A stretch of DNA of 64,000 nt from Lysobacter sp. (lineage in GTDB: Bacteria; Pseudomonadota; Gammaproteobacteria; Xanthomonadales; Xanthomonadaceae), in NCBI GenBank assembly GCA_013141175.1, contig JABFRN010000001.1, forward strand, positions 1,054,001-1,118,000, written 5' to 3'. Shown one piece after another: positions 1 through 12,075 of this stretch. Below the pieces are notes generated by a model. The model saw nothing but the letters and a program-made list of their open reading frames with translations, was not told where the DNA came from and did no database searches. Every line of letters starts with the position of its first letter. Position 1 is the stretch's first letter. The position numbers were made by a program, and so were the translations under genes.

Positions 1-1249
1 TTTCGACCTGCTTGGCTTCGGCCTGCGCCGCCGTGCTGGCGTCGTAGAGCGTGCGGATGAAACGGGTGTCGAAGCTGTCCTGCGGGGCGATGACCGGCGA
101 CTTCGGATTGGCCAGCGCACCGGCCGCGCGGTAGATCTGATCGAAGCGCTGGTAGACGCGCTCGTAGTGATTGGTGCCGCCGGACATGCCGAGGATGCGC
201 GCGTTGTCGGCGACGCCGGTCCACAGCAGGTTGTCGAACAGGCCTTTCACGAACGGCTTGCCTTCGTCCTTCGCCAGCAGGGTGAAGAATTCCTCGGTCT
301 TCACCAGCGCGTCGACGGCCTGATCGGGATTGGCCTTGGCCGCGTCCACGCCCTTCATCCAGCCGTTGACGAATTTCTGCACCGCGTCGCGGCCCTGCGG
401 GTCGTCGAGCACGCGCTGGTCGCAGACCATCACGTCGAAAATGAGGTTCGACGCGGTCCTGGTCGAATACACCACGTGGCCCTTGGTCGCGCGCAACGCG
501 AGCGAGAGGTCCGGGTCCCACAGCGCGGCGGCATCGACGCTGCCCGATTCCAGCGCGGCGCGCACGCCCGCGAGGCCGTCTTCGGCGGCGATGTACACGT
601 ATTCAACACTCTGCTTCTTGCGCGCCGACAGCGCGGAGTTGTCGATCGCGTCGATCGACATGCCGTGCGAGGGCGTGAACTGCAGCAGCGCCAATTTCTT
701 GCCGGCAAGATCTTCCACGCTGCGGATCGCCGGGCTCTTGGCGATGATGGCGTCGGCGCCGCGGGTGTTGTCGACGATCATCACCGCCTTGCCGTCGTGG
801 CCGCTGTTGCGCAGGTTCGGCTGCTCCTGCGCCCAATAGTCCGAAGTGCGCCACGCGCACTGCGCGGTGCCGGCTTCGAAGATGGTGGCGAGGGTCGGGA
901 TGTCGTCCTGGATCACGAACTCGACGTTCAGACCCTCCTTGTCGTACAGCGAGCCCGGCTGGGTGGTCAGGCTCTGGCCGTTGGCGACCAGCGCCGGTGC
1001 GTAGCCGTGGAAGCTAACGATGCTGACTTTCAGCGGATGGCCGTCGGAACCCAGCGGGCCGTCGCCCTTGCCGGCATAGGTGCCGGCCGACGCGGTCTTG
1101 CCGCCATCGGTCTGCGCGGTGGCCACGGCGCCTTCATCGCCACCATCGGCCTTGCGGTTCTTGTAGAGGTTCCACAATACGGACCCGCTGCCGACCAGAA
1201 CGATCGCGCCGATCAGCAGCTTGGCGAACGGGGTGAGTTTGATGGCCAT
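1..1249 (-). CDS. ABC-type substrate-binding protein (NMT1/SsuA-like fold), 3' end outside window
   Basis: The protein starts MAIKLTPFAKLLIGAIVLVG, a single N-terminal membrane anchor or uncleaved signal, followed by a Gly/Ala/Asp linker and a periplasmic domain beginning near residue 70 with LKVSIVSFHGYAPALVANGQ. The pattern of a target-binding start, 'DNTRGADAIIAKSPAIRSVEDLAGKKLAL' style segments (quoted here only as a description of the NMT1 fold) and an Ala/Ser-rich ligand cleft is typical of nitrate/sulfonate/thiamine-precursor binding proteins. The ATG at 1247-1249 is preceded by AGGAGTG at good spacing. It lies 64 bp downstream of the coiled-coil gene at 1314-2024 and probably shares its transcript. 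No permease or ATPase gene is visible, so the ligand is unknown. The reading frame is still open at base 1. A C-terminal extra domain outside the window cannot be excluded. Confidence 0.75.
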   Translation of the reverse strand, partial: MAIKLTPFAKLLIGAIVLVGSGSVLWNLYKNRKADGGDEGAVATAQTDGGKTASAGTYAGKGDGPLGSDGHPLKVSIVSFHGYAPALVANGQSLTTQPGSLYDKEGLNVEFVIQDDIPTLATIFEAGTAQCAWRTSDYWAQEQPNLRNSGHDGKAVMIVDNTRGADAIIAKSPAIRSVEDLAGKKLALLQFTPSHGMSIDAIDNSALSARKKQSVEYVYIAAEDGLAGVRAALESGSVDAAALWDPDLSLALRATKGHVVYSTRTASNLIFDVMVCDQRVLDDPQGRDAVQKFVNGWMKGVDAAKANPDQAVDALVKTEEFFTLLAKDEGKPFVKGLFDNLLWTGVADNARILGMSGGTNHYERVYQRFDQIYRAAGALANPKSPVIAPQDSFDTRFIRTLYDASTAAQAEAKQVE

Positions 1250-1313
1250 GAGGCACTCCTAGACGAACAGGTAAAAACCGGGGGGATGGAATGATGCGAG
1301 GGCGGGCGGTTGC

Positions 1314-2024
1314 TTATTTCGCCGCCGGACGGAACTGGGCGGCCAGTTCCTGCAGATTGAGGACGTGGGCATCGATGCGCTGGGTTTCGCGCAACAGGGC
1401 GGCCTTGTTCGATTCCGACTCCGACTGCAGCTTGGCGACGTCGGCGGCGGTGGTGCCGATGGCGTCCTGGATCTGCGCTTCGAGCGCGGAAATCTGCTGG
1501 CGGAGCTCGGCCAGACGACCGTCGCGGCTGCTCTCCAGCGCACCGACGCGCTCGCGATTGGCCTGCACCACCCCATTCGCGGCCTCCTGCATCTGACGCT
1601 GATGGCTGCGCAGGGCGGCCATCTTCGCGTCCGCGTCGGCCAGCACCTGCTCCATCGACCAGGTTTCGTCGGCGACGTCCATGGCCATGATCGCGGCGCG
1701 GCGGGTGGTGGGATCGAGCGCACGCAGGCCTTCGACCAGCTTCAGCAGCCGCTCGACCGGGAACGAGGCCTCGGCCACGCTCTGGCGGGCATAGATATCG
1801 ACGAACGTCAGGCCTTCCTCGACGCCGACAGCCTCGGCGGCGTGTCCGGCATCGACAGGCGCCTCGGCCTCGCGCGGCGTCGATGGCGCCCCCGTGTCGG
1901 CCTCGGCGGCCCGGCGGATGATGGCGTCGAGCTCGCTCTCGTCCACCGACGTGGAGGCATGGGCGGGGGCGTCGGTCGGCTCGATGAGCCTGGCCGCTTC
2001 GAGAATCTTCTTCAATGACGCCAT
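1314..2024 (-). CDS. hypothetical coiled-coil protein
   Basis: A 236-residue soluble protein without signal peptide. The first 70 residues are Ala/Glu/Asp-rich and probably disordered. Residues about 80-130 are a helical segment. From about residue 135 to 230 there is an extended coiled coil rich in Glu, Gln, Ala and Leu, with segments such as LAELRQQISALEAQIQDAIG. The ATG at 2022-2024 is preceded by GGGGA at correct spacing, which is why this start was preferred to longer in-frame options. The gene is immediately upstream of the substrate-binding protein gene on the same strand, so the two are probably cotranscribed and may act together at the envelope. I do not recognise the family. A role as a scaffold or partner of the binding protein is only inference from position. 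Confidence 0.65.
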   Translation of the reverse strand: MASLKKILEAARLIEPTDAPAHASTSVDESELDAIIRRAAEADTGAPSTPREAEAPVDAGHAAEAVGVEEGLTFVDIYARQSVAEASFPVERLLKLVEGLRALDPTTRRAAIMAMDVADETWSMEQVLADADAKMAALRSHQRQMQEAANGVVQANRERVGALESSRDGRLAELRQQISALEAQIQDAIGTTAADVAKLQSESESNKAALLRETQRIDAHVLNLQELAAQFRPAAK

Positions 2025-2112
2025 GCTGTCCCCGGTTGCGCTGCGACGAGTGATCAAGGTCAAGAATAAGGGAAGGCCCGCACAAATCCAGTGCGAGCGG
2101 TCATCGACGGGC

Positions 2113-2709
2113 TCATGCGCCGTGGTTCTTGCCCTGCCAGGGTGCGAACCAGGCGCGGATGCGGGCGATGTCGGCATCCATGTCGTCGGTGAGGACGAAG
2201 GGCTCGCCGATGCCGATGACCTTGTCCGGATAGTGGAAATACGCCGGCACCACCGGCACGCCGGCGGCCTTGGCGATTTTCCAGAACCCGGGTTTCCAGC
2301 GTTCGACGCGTTTGCGCGTGCCCTCCGGCGCAAGCCCGAGCCAGAACCGCTCCTCCTCCGCGAAGCGCTGCGACAGCTGGCCGACCAGGCCCTGCGCCGC
2401 CTCGCGATTGACCTCGATCACGCCGATCCTGCGCAGGATCGGCCCGAGCGGCCACCAGAACAACTGGTGCTTGCCGATGATGCGGACATCCAGGCCGATC
2501 GCGATCTTCGCGGCGAGGCCCCAGATGCCGTCCCAATTGGAAGAGTGCGGCGCACCGATCAGCACCGCCTTGGGCAGATCGGGGAACGCCCCGACCATCC
2601 GCCAGCCGCCCACGCGCAACAGCTGGCGTGCGAACCCGCGAATGAAGCGGTTCGGCGGCATGCGCGGCAAGCTCGGCGGCAAGTTCAACAGGCGATCGTC
2701 CTGCGGCAT
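2113..2709 (-). CDS. PlsC-family lysophospholipid acyltransferase
   Basis: A 198-residue acyltransferase. It carries the catalytic HX4D motif (His55-SSNW-Asp60) and the substrate-binding EGTR motif (Glu129-Arg132) at the spacing usual for the PlsC/LPLAT superfamily. Members transfer an acyl group from acyl-ACP or acyl-CoA to lysophosphatidate or a related acceptor at the inner face of the cytoplasmic membrane. At under 200 residues it is shorter than canonical PlsC (about 245 residues) and lacks a clear N-terminal membrane anchor, so the acceptor may be another lysolipid or a lipid-like metabolite. Its start codon lies one base after the arfB stop, which indicates cotranscription and probably translational coupling with arfB. 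Confidence 0.85.
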   Translation of the reverse strand: MPQDDRLLNLPPSLPRMPPNRFIRGFARQLLRVGGWRMVGAFPDLPKAVLIGAPHSSNWDGIWGLAAKIAIGLDVRIIGKHQLFWWPLGPILRRIGVIEVNREAAQGLVGQLSQRFAEEERFWLGLAPEGTRKRVERWKPGFWKIAKAAGVPVVPAYFHYPDKVIGIGEPFVLTDDMDADIARIRAWFAPWQGKNHGA

Positions 2710-2710
2710 C

Positions 2711-3121
2711 TCAGTCCCAATCCTTGGTGGCGCGGGTCTTTTTCACCCCGGAGCGCTGCTTTTTGTCGTCGAGCCGACGCTTTTTGGCGGCCCGGGACGG
2801 CTTGGTCGGGACCCGCGGGGTCGGTGCGTGCAGCCCGGCGGCCACGAAGACCGCCAGCCGTTCGCGCGCGTCCTCGCGATTGCGCTCCTGGGTGCGGAAG
2901 CGCTGGGCGCTGATCACGAGCACGCCGTCGAGGGTCATCCGCCGGTCGCGACGGGCGAGCAGGCGCTCGCGGACCGCCTCCGGCAGGACCGCCGAATGCG
3001 CCACGTCGAACCGCAGTTCCACTGCGGTCGCCACCTTGTTGACGTTCTGCCCGCCCGGACCCGAGGAACGCACGAAGCGCTCGACCAGTTCCGATTCGGG
3101 GATCGTGATATCTGCGTTCAC
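2711..3121 (-). CDS. arfB: alternative ribosome-rescue peptidyl-tRNA hydrolase ArfB
   Basis: A 136-residue class-I release-factor-like protein with the GGQ catalytic motif (Gly23-Gly24-Gln25 in SSGPGGQNVNKV) that hydrolyses peptidyl-tRNA on stalled ribosomes. The C-terminus is a Lys/Arg-rich tail (KKRRLDDKKQRSGVKKTR), which in ArfB/YaeJ enters the empty mRNA channel. Length matches E. coli ArfB (140 residues). I chose the GTG at 3119-3121 because AGGGAA lies just upstream and because ArfB proteins start a few residues before the 'IPESEL' segment; longer in-frame starts would overlap the opposite-strand gene region. The gene ends one base before the PlsC-like gene and forms a two-gene unit with it. 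Confidence 0.93.
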   Translation of the reverse strand: MNADITIPESELVERFVRSSGPGGQNVNKVATAVELRFDVAHSAVLPEAVRERLLARRDRRMTLDGVLVISAQRFRTQERNREDARERLAVFVAAGLHAPTPRVPTKPSRAAKKRRLDDKKQRSGVKKTRATKDWD

Positions 3122-3237
3122 TAGTTCCCTCCGCCCGCGATTGTACCGGCAGGCTGCGACGCGACGCCCCGGACCGACGGCATTTGACCGGGTCCGGCGG
3201 CTGGCAGATGATTCCTGTCCAAGATGGAGGATCGACC

Positions 3238-3849
3238 ATGACCCGTCACCCGCTGCGCCCCGCAGCCCTGATCGCCGCACTCACCGCCATCGCCTGCCTC
3301 ACGGCCCCGGCCCATGCGCGAGACCCCGCCGCCGTCGGTGGCGGCAGCGACCCCGCGCTGGTCGGTGGCCATGGCTATTCGATGCCGGCCGCAAGCGCTC
3401 CGTCGGCCGACGCCGGCGCAGGCCTCGGCAATTTCTCGCAAACGATGATGCAGCGCGAGCACTCGATCGACGACGCCGAACAACTGCTCTCGCAAGTGCG
3501 CGGCCAGCTCAACGGCACCGCAGGCAGCGGCACGCGCGAAGGCGACAAGAAGCACGCCCTGCAATACCGCAATGAAGTCGAGTCCATGGTCCGCGACCAT
3601 TGGAACCAGCTCGGCCCGCTCACCCGCGACCTCTACAACGCTGAATACGGTCGCAGCAATCCCAACGACAACAGCCAGCGCTATCGTTCGCCGTACGGCG
3701 ACAACGGGCAGATGGAAAGCCAACTGCTCGGCGCGACCGAGGATGTGCAGGGCGCGATGCAGGGCATGGAGGATCTGCTGCTGCCGCTGCTGAAAGACCT
3801 CAAGCAGGGTTTCGACAACAGCCTGCGCCAGAACGCGATCAGGCGCTGA
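3238..3849 (+). CDS. secreted hypothetical protein
   Basis: A 203-residue protein with a Sec signal peptide (hydrophobic LIAALTAIACLTAPAHA, cleavage likely after AHA near residue 27). The mature part contains a Gly/Ser/Ala-rich segment, a Gln/Glu-rich helical segment around residues 70-95 and a C-terminal helix ending in basic residues. No catalytic motif is visible and I do not recognise the family. The ATG at 3238 has a strong GGAGG ribosome-binding site 8 bases upstream, so this start is well supported over the more upstream in-frame ATG at 3184. The next gene (DUF2059) starts 10 bases after its stop, so the two secreted proteins are probably made together. Confidence 0.7.
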   Translation: MTRHPLRPAALIAALTAIACLTAPAHARDPAAVGGGSDPALVGGHGYSMPAASAPSADAGAGLGNFSQTMMQREHSIDDAEQLLSQVRGQLNGTAGSGTREGDKKHALQYRNEVESMVRDHWNQLGPLTRDLYNAEYGRSNPNDNSQRYRSPYGDNGQMESQLLGATEDVQGAMQGMEDLLLPLLKDLKQGFDNSLRQNAIRR

Positions 3850-3859
3850 GGACAGGGCC

Positions 3860-4405
3860 ATGATGAAATCCGGCACGAGCATGCGACACGCTCTTTTCGC
3901 CGTCGCTCTGATGGCATGCTTCTTCGCGGCCCCGCCCGCGCAGGCGGCGCAGGCGACCGAGGCGCAGGTCGACAAGCTGATGGACACGATGGACATGCGC
4001 CGGACGCTGGACGACATCTTCGTACAGTTCGACGCCATGGGCGAGTCCATGGGCCAGCAGATGCTGGGTGAGGACGCCACGCCCGAACAGCGCGAATCGC
4101 TGCGCAGGATCATCACGCGGCAGCAGGCATCGACGCGCAAGGCGATGTCGTGGGACACGCTCGGTCCGATCTACCGGAAGGTCTACACGAAACTGTTCAC
4201 CGCCGAGGAAATCGAGGCGATGACCGCGTTCTACGGCAGCGACACGGGCCGCGGCATCATGCGCAAAATGCCGCAGGCGGTGCAGTTGTCGATGCAGGAG
4301 ATGCAGCCGCTCATGCAGACCATGATCGCGGACATGCGGAAAACACTGGAAACCGAACTGCAGAGCGCAGACGAAGACGCGAGCAAGGGCGCCCACAAAC
4401 CCTGA
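3860..4405 (+). CDS. DUF2059 domain secreted protein
   Basis: A 181-residue exported protein with a signal peptide (HALFAVALMACFFAAPPAQA). The mature region matches the DUF2059 pattern: a helical domain with 'LFTAEEIEAMTAFYGSDTGR' near residue 120, the hallmark 'E..A...FY.S..G' segment of this family, whose members are periplasmic and of unknown function. The gene starts 10 bases after the stop of the preceding secreted protein with GAGGACAGG as ribosome-binding site, so it is an operon partner. The tail is Asp/Glu/Lys-rich. Two adjacent ATG codons (3860 and 3863) make the exact start ambiguous by one residue. Confidence 0.8.
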   Translation: MMKSGTSMRHALFAVALMACFFAAPPAQAAQATEAQVDKLMDTMDMRRTLDDIFVQFDAMGESMGQQMLGEDATPEQRESLRRIITRQQASTRKAMSWDTLGPIYRKVYTKLFTAEEIEAMTAFYGSDTGRGIMRKMPQAVQLSMQEMQPLMQTMIADMRKTLETELQSADEDASKGAHKP

Positions 4406-4524
4406 CATCGCGAAGCGAGTCGCGCGCCGACGCCTTTCGTAGGCCATGCGTTGGGGGACGATCAGCACGTTGCCGGTTCCACCGCAACCATCATCATGGC
4501 GTCGAATCCACACGGGACGGCGCC

Positions 4525-4968
4525 ATGGCCTTCGCCATCGGGAATATCTTCAAGCGGGATCCGGCGCATTACGAAGGCGTCCGCAGGATCAACATCTACC
4601 TGTTGCGGGTGCTGTACGCGCTGATGTTCTTCATGCTCGGGCAGACATGCTGGACGGAAATCCTCACCCACCGGGGACCATGGGAGCCCAACGAGGCTTT
4701 GGCATGGAGCGTGTGGACGGGTTTCTCGGTGCTGGCGGGCCTCGGCATCCTGCATCCGCTGAAGATGCTGCCGATCCTGTTGCTGGAAATCTTCTACAAG
4801 GTCCTGTGGCTTCTGCTCGTCGCGTATCCGCTGTGGTCGAAAGGCATGCTCGCGGGCTCGCCTGCGGAAGGAATCACCGAGGTGTTTTTCCCGGTGTTCC
4901 TGGTCTTCCTGATCATTCCGTGGGGATATGTCTTCAAGCAGTATTCGCCGTTCCGGCGGGAACGCTGA
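4525..4968 (+). CDS. small multi-pass membrane protein
   Basis: A 147-residue integral membrane protein with about four hydrophobic spans: YLLRVLYALMFFMLG (about 27-42), a second after WSVWTGFSVLAGLGIL, a third MLPILLLEIFYKVLWLLLVAY and a fourth VFFPVFLVFLIIPWGYVF. The N-terminus is cytoplasmic-like with basic residues (FKRDPAHYEGVRRIN) and the C-terminus is basic (FRRER). This resembles small DoxX-like or uncharacterised inner-membrane proteins but no diagnostic motif allows a family call. It stands alone on the + strand, 119 bp after the DUF2059 gene and just before the palindromic repeat element. Confidence 0.65.
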   Translation: MAFAIGNIFKRDPAHYEGVRRINIYLLRVLYALMFFMLGQTCWTEILTHRGPWEPNEALAWSVWTGFSVLAGLGILHPLKMLPILLLEIFYKVLWLLLVAYPLWSKGMLAGSPAEGITEVFFPVFLVFLIIPWGYVFKQYSPFRRER

Positions 4969-5089
4969 CGAATTTCGGGTCTTTCCGGATGAGTGCGTGG
5001 CGCCCTGTGCATGTGCGTTGTTATTGCGATGAAAACGAAATGACGAAAGTTGTCGTGAACGACTTTTTGGCAGGATAGTCACAGTCGCG

Positions 5090-5824
5090 CTCAAGATGTC
5101 CCGCACGATGTTATCGGCATCTCTACTGGAAGTTTTTGGCGCTCACTGCGTCGGTGCTTCATGGAGTGCGGGTAAAGCCTGGGACCTTTTTCGCGCTGGT
5201 GCGCGAGTTACTTTCTTTGGCGCAAAGAAAGTAACCAAAGAAACATTCAAGTCCAATTCAAACCTGCTGCCTGAGGCGAAGCCGGGATTTTTCGATGAGA
5301 CATCCCTGTCTCATCGAAAAACGATGCACATCCTGTGCATCGCCCTCCGGGTCTCCGATCAGGGGATAGTGTGCCGTGTCTGCAAGATCATCGGGACGTT
5401 ACCCTCTGTCGGCAGGCAAACAATTGTTCCGCTGATTGCGGGGTCTTTTACCACGCGCAACTACAGCATGTCGTGAGATCGTCCACCCGTCGTCGAAATG
5501 CCAGAAATCTGTATCGTCCCATCGATAATCAAACTGCCGCTTCGCCGGACCAAATCGTAGACCCGGAGGGCGGCGCACAGGACGTGCGCCGTTTTTCGAT
5601 GAGACAAGGATGTCTCATCGAAAAATCCCGGCTTCACTTCAGAAGACAGGTTAGATTTGGACTTGAATGTTTCTTTGGTTACTTTCTTTGCGCCAAAGAA
5701 AGTAACTCGCGCACCAGCGCGAAAAAGATCCCAGGCTTTACCAGCACTCCATGACGTGCCAACGCAGTGAGCGCCAAAAATTTCCAGCAGAGATGACAGC
5801 AACATCGTGCGGGAACAGCTTGAG
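5090..5824. repeat. large palindromic repeat element, copy A (gene-free)
   Basis: Two arms of about 240 bases face each other as an imperfect inverted repeat (outer ends CCCGCACGATGTT at 5100 and its complement ending at 5813) around a roughly 220-base centre. Each arm holds a series of short perfect hairpins. Left arm: 5207-5235 (13-bp stem, 3-base loop), 5288-5321 (15-bp stem, loop TCCC) and 5322-5342 (9-bp stem). Right arm: 5571-5591 (8-bp stem) and 5592-5625 (15-bp stem), then an interrupted version of the first hairpin near 5688-5705. A related element lies at 52622-53227. Short open frames inside it are by-products of the repeat. The right end reaches the truC stop codon. Confidence 0.85.
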
Positions 5825-5825
5825 T

Positions 5826-6590
5826 TCACGAAGAACCCGTATCCCTTCCGAGCAACGAATCCTCCCCGAACAACCCCAACGCCTTCGCAAACTCCGCATC
5901 CACCGGCGCCACCGCCTCGATCCGCGCACCGCTGTGCGGATGACCGAACCGCAGCCGCTCCGCATGCAACAGCATCCGATGGATACCCATCATCCGGAAC
6001 GCGCGATTGTGGCGCCCGTCGCCATGACTGGTATCGCCGATCAGATGATGCGACAGATGCTTCAGATGACGCCGGATCTGCCGGAAACGCCCGGTCTGCG
6101 GCTGCGCGCGCAGCAGCGCATAGCGTGAAGTATCGAAACCGGCCGAAGGCAACGCCAGTTCGCAGGTCGCCAGCCTCTTGAAATGCGTGACCGCCGGCTT
6201 CTTCTGCGGCTTGCCGGGTCCACCGTCGAGCGGATGGTCGACGACGAAATGTTCCTCCGGCCAACCGCGACACATCGCGAGATAGTCCTTCTCGAAATCT
6301 CCCGACATCAGCGTCTTTCCCAATATCGATGCGCTGTCGCGATCGAACGCCAGCAGCAGGCAGCCGCTGGTGGCGCGGTCGAGGCGATGCACCAGGAAGA
6401 TCGGCCGGCCGAACTGCTCGCGCAGACGGTCGGCCATGAAATCGGTCTCGCCGCGCGCCAGCGCGCTGTCGTGCACCATCAATCCGGCGGGCTTGTCGAC
6501 GACCGCCAGCGACGCATCGCGGTACAGCACCGGTATCTCTGCGGGGGCAGAAGACGCATCGGGGAACTCCGGACAGGACTTCTGGGTCAT
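5826..6590 (-). CDS. truC: tRNA pseudouridine(65) synthase TruC-like
   Basis: A 254-residue RluA-family pseudouridine synthase. The catalytic motif is HRLDRATSG with the nucleophile Asp71; later conserved blocks are PAVTHF, a Tyr-containing 'RYALLRAQPQTGR' segment and the RRHLKHLSHHLIGD block followed by HGDGRHNR and MLLHAERL. These blocks, the lack of an N-terminal S4 domain and the length match TruC, which modifies U65 of tRNAs, rather than RluC/RluD. The stop codon lies at the very edge of the palindromic element, so the element may serve as its 3' end. The gene is divergent from the M16 peptidase gene, leaving 68 bp between starts. Confidence 0.88.
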   Translation of the reverse strand: MTQKSCPEFPDASSAPAEIPVLYRDASLAVVDKPAGLMVHDSALARGETDFMADRLREQFGRPIFLVHRLDRATSGCLLLAFDRDSASILGKTLMSGDFEKDYLAMCRGWPEEHFVVDHPLDGGPGKPQKKPAVTHFKRLATCELALPSAGFDTSRYALLRAQPQTGRFRQIRRHLKHLSHHLIGDTSHGDGRHNRAFRMMGIHRMLLHAERLRFGHPHSGARIEAVAPVDAEFAKALGLFGEDSLLGRDTGSS

Positions 6591-6658
6591 CGTATGCCGC
6601 GCGGCGTCTGCGAGAATCGACGCTCATTGTCTCCGATCCGTATCCCGAGGGTTTTCCG

Positions 6659-9441
<2,783 letters not shown>

Positions 9442-9445
<4 letters not shown>

Positions 9446-9463
9446 GGCGGGCTTTGGCCCGCC
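9442..9463 (+). repeat. REP hairpin with GTAG head
   Basis: GTAG (9442-9445) is followed by a 7-bp stem GGCGGGC, loop TTTG and GCCCGCC. It overlaps the stop codon of the M16 gene. The layout matches REP elements of Stenotrophomonas (SMAG type), which carry GTAG at one end of a stem-loop. It may also act as a 3' end stabiliser or terminator. Confidence 0.75.
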
Positions 9464-9540
9464 ATTGCGAAACATTCACCCGCTTCGAACAATGATCGAA
9501 GCCGTTTCGATCATTACCACTGCGTCGGATCGCTCTCAAC

Positions 9541-9558
9541 GGCGGGCCAGGGCCCGCC
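9541..9558. repeat. REP hairpin stem
   Basis: GGCGGGC, loop CAGG, GCCCGCC: the same stem as the REP at 9442, about 95 bases away, near the 3' end of ubiB. Together the two hairpins separate the convergent M16 and ubiB genes. Confidence 0.65.
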
Positions 9559-9581
9559 CTGCGAATCGGCGGTACGCAGCG

Positions 9582-11240
9582 TCAGCGGCGCGGCCAGGCC
9601 GCGACCAGCGCCCAGAGCCCGCCGAGGCCGGCGATCCATGCGGCGGCCGGCACGCCGAACACGCGCGGCCCACCCGCCTCCAGCGCATACAGCACCGCCG
9701 CGACCACCAGCAGGCCGGTGCCGAGAATCGCAGAAACGATCCGTCGCTGCATCGCGTTGATGGTGTTCGACAGTTCGGCCAGATCGTGCGAACGCATCGC
9801 CAGTTCGTGCTTGCCCTGGACCTGCTGGCTCAACCACGAATGCAGCAGATGCGGCATGTCCGGCGCGCGCGTGATCAGCTCCGGCAGGCGCTTGCGGAAT
9901 TCGCCCGCGAGCCGCTGCGGGCTGTAGCGTTCGACCAGGATCTTCTCCAGCACCGGCTTGGCCACCGCCCAGATGTCGAGCTGCGGATCGAGCAGACGAC
10001 CGACGCCTTCGATATTGAGCAGGGTCTTCTGCAGCAGGATCAACTGCGGCTGCAGGGTGAGTTCGTATTTCTGCGCGGTGCGGAACAGTTTGATCAGCAC
10101 TTCGGCCAGCGAAATCTCCGACAGCGGCCGGGTGAAGTACGGCTCGCATACCGCGCGCGCCGCCGCTTCCAGTTCGTCGATGCGGATCGTCGCCGGCATC
10201 CAACCGGCCTGCACATGCAGTTCGGCGACGCGCCGGTAATCGCGGTTGAAGATCGCCATGAAATTTTCGGCGAGGTAATACTGGTCCTCGCTGGACAGCT
10301 GGCCGACGATGCCGAAATCGATCGCGATGAAGCGCGGATTGTCCTTGCGCGCAGGATCGCTGTCGACCCAGATGTTGCCGGCGTGCGCATCGGCGTGGAA
10401 GAAATTGTCGCGGAACACCTGTGTGTAGAACACGCGCACGCCTTTGGCGGCGAGCGCCTTGCGGTCGATGCCGGCCGCGTCCAGCGCGGCGATATCGTCG
10501 CTGGGAATGCCGTACACGCGTTCGAGCGTGAGCACGCGTTCGGCGGTATGGCTCCAGATCACTTCCGGCACGTACAGATCGGGCGAATCCTTCCAGAACC
10601 GGCGGATCACCGACGCATTGGCGCCCTCGCGCTGCAGGTCGAGTTCGGCGGCGAGCGTGGTTTCGATCTCGCGCACGATCTCGCGCGGGCGGATCTTGTC
10701 GGCGTTGGGATGCGCGCGATCGACCAGCGAGGCGATGCTGTTGAGCAATGCGATATCGCCGTCGATCTGTTTTTCGATATCCGGGCGCAGCACTTTCACC
10801 ACGACCTCGCGGCCACCCGGCAGATGCGCCGCATGCACCTGCGCGATCGACGCGGACGCCAGCGGCGTGGTGTCGAAATGCTCGAAGACTTCGCGGATGT
10901 CCTGGCCGAGCGACGCTTCGACGATGGCGCGCGCGGTATGACCGTCGAACGGCGCCACGCGATCCTGCAGCAGCGACAGCTCGACCGCGATGTCCGGCGG
11001 CATCAGATCGCGGCGTGTGGAAAGGATCTGGCCGAACTTGACGAAGATCGGCCCCAGTTCCTGCAGCGCGAGACGCAGGCGCGCGCCGCGCGACAGCGCC
11101 GCGACTTCCCGTGAGGCGCGCGGCACGAACGGGCGCGCGAGTTTCAACCAACGCTCGGCCGGCGTGCCGTCGAGCAGATCGTCGAGGCGATAGCGGATCA
11201 GGACGCGACCGATCCTGCTGGCGCGCAGCACCGCGCTCAT
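9582..11240 (-). CDS. ubiB: ubiquinone biosynthesis ATPase/kinase-like protein UbiB
   Basis: A 552-residue ADCK/ABC1 family protein. It has the family-defining KxGQ motif (Lys68 in [11 protein letters not shown]), the Ala-rich loop region, the 'ADAHAGN' catalytic-loop block and the DFG metal-binding motif (IDFGIVGQ), and ends with two transmembrane helices (about residues 505-525 and 528-548) that anchor it to the inner membrane. UbiB is thought to support ubiquinone synthesis by extracting hydrophobic intermediates. The ATG at 11238-11240 overlaps the ubiJ stop in an ATGA, so the two are translationally coupled, the usual order ubiJ-ubiB. Length agrees with UbiB of E. coli (546). Confidence 0.95.
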   Translation of the reverse strand: MSAVLRASRIGRVLIRYRLDDLLDGTPAERWLKLARPFVPRASREVAALSRGARLRLALQELGPIFVKFGQILSTRRDLMPPDIAVELSLLQDRVAPFDGHTARAIVEASLGQDIREVFEHFDTTPLASASIAQVHAAHLPGGREVVVKVLRPDIEKQIDGDIALLNSIASLVDRAHPNADKIRPREIVREIETTLAAELDLQREGANASVIRRFWKDSPDLYVPEVIWSHTAERVLTLERVYGIPSDDIAALDAAGIDRKALAAKGVRVFYTQVFRDNFFHADAHAGNIWVDSDPARKDNPRFIAIDFGIVGQLSSEDQYYLAENFMAIFNRDYRRVAELHVQAGWMPATIRIDELEAAARAVCEPYFTRPLSEISLAEVLIKLFRTAQKYELTLQPQLILLQKTLLNIEGVGRLLDPQLDIWAVAKPVLEKILVERYSPQRLAGEFRKRLPELITRAPDMPHLLHSWLSQQVQGKHELAMRSHDLAELSNTINAMQRRIVSAILGTGLLVVAAVLYALEAGGPRVFGVPAAAWIAGLGGLWALVAAWPRR

Positions 11241-11905
11241 GCCGCGACCCGCTTCTGCAGCCGTGCGATCCGCGCGGCCAGTCGTTCGGCGTCGTCGCGC
11301 AGGGTATCGACATCGTCGTGGAACGCATCCAGTTCCGCGCGCGGCACCACGTCGCGCGATTCCTCGGTGAGATATTCGGCCGCGCTCTCGGCGAATTTCT
11401 GTCCGCCCGTGCGCGCCTGACGCAGTGCGGCGGCGACGCCGTTCGCGATCTGCACGCCCAGCACGTCGCCGAACACCGCCGTGAACGGCTGCTGCCAGTC
11501 GGGATCGAAACGTTCGGCCAGACGCTGCAGGCGACGCGCGAGTTCGGCATCGCCTTCGATCCGCATCCGCCCGACCGGCACGGCGGCCTCGTCGTCGTCG
11601 CGTTTGCCCAGCAGTTTCGGAAGCAGCGACTGCATGCCGAACGACAGCATGCCGCCGAGGGTGCTGCGCACGGCGAGATCGGGCGTCTGTTCCGCATCGA
11701 CCGGACCGACCCGCAGCCGGTCGCCTTCCACCAGCAGGCGCATGGCCAGCGGCGATGATTCCGCGGCGTCCAGGGCCAGCACGACGCTGCGGCCATCCAG
11801 CGGCTGCAGCGCGTCGCGGGTATCCGGGTCCAGCGCCACCGCGCGGTTGAGCGCGGCTTCCAGCGCGCGGCCGGCCAGGGGTTTCCAGTCGAAGGGGGAA
11901 GTCAT
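11237..11905 (-). CDS. ubiJ: ubiquinone biosynthesis accessory factor UbiJ
   Basis: A 222-residue protein with an SCP2-like lipid-binding domain in the first 120 residues and a C-terminal helical region with a coiled coil ([30 protein letters not shown]). UbiJ forms, with UbiK, the scaffold that binds ubiquinone intermediates in the Ubi complex. Recognition rests on size, the SCP2-like segment [20 protein letters not shown] and above all on its four-base overlap with ubiB, the classical neighbour. No promoter was resolved; a pair of CCCTCC hairpins (11959-12056) sits upstream between it and oleD. Confidence 0.87.
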   Translation of the reverse strand: MTSPFDWKPLAGRALEAALNRAVALDPDTRDALQPLDGRSVVLALDAAESSPLAMRLLVEGDRLRVGPVDAEQTPDLAVRSTLGGMLSFGMQSLLPKLLGKRDDDEAAVPVGRMRIEGDAELARRLQRLAERFDPDWQQPFTAVFGDVLGVQIANGVAAALRQARTGGQKFAESAAEYLTEESRDVVPRAELDAFHDDVDTLRDDAERLAARIARLQKRVAA

Positions 11906-11958
11906 GCCGATAGTCTACCGGCCTGGTGCGCGTTCGCCCTGACAGATGCACGCGGTGC

Positions 11959-12056
11959 TTGCCTCCCTCCCCCGCCTGCGGGGGAGGGTTGGGGAGGGGG
12001 CGCCGGTCTCGGACTTTCCCCCATCCCGGCCTTCCCCCGCAGGCGGGGGAAGGAGC
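11959..12056. repeat. CCCTCC-type hairpin repeat, inverted pair
   Basis: Two copies of a hairpin built on CTCCCCCGCCTGCGGGGGAG face each other, with a GTTGGGGAGGGGG tail on the first. They lie between ubiJ and oleD. The same sequence theme recurs at 13098, 13519, 13681, 44701, 45394 and, more weakly, 49673. Confidence 0.75.
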
Positions 12057-12075
12057 GAAACGCTGCAGCGAACCA

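Noticed and set aside
5288-5321. Hairpin with flanking T and A runs called as an ordinary terminator
   Set aside because: It is symmetrical, present in both arms in both orientations and part of a larger repeated structure, so a plain terminator does not explain it.
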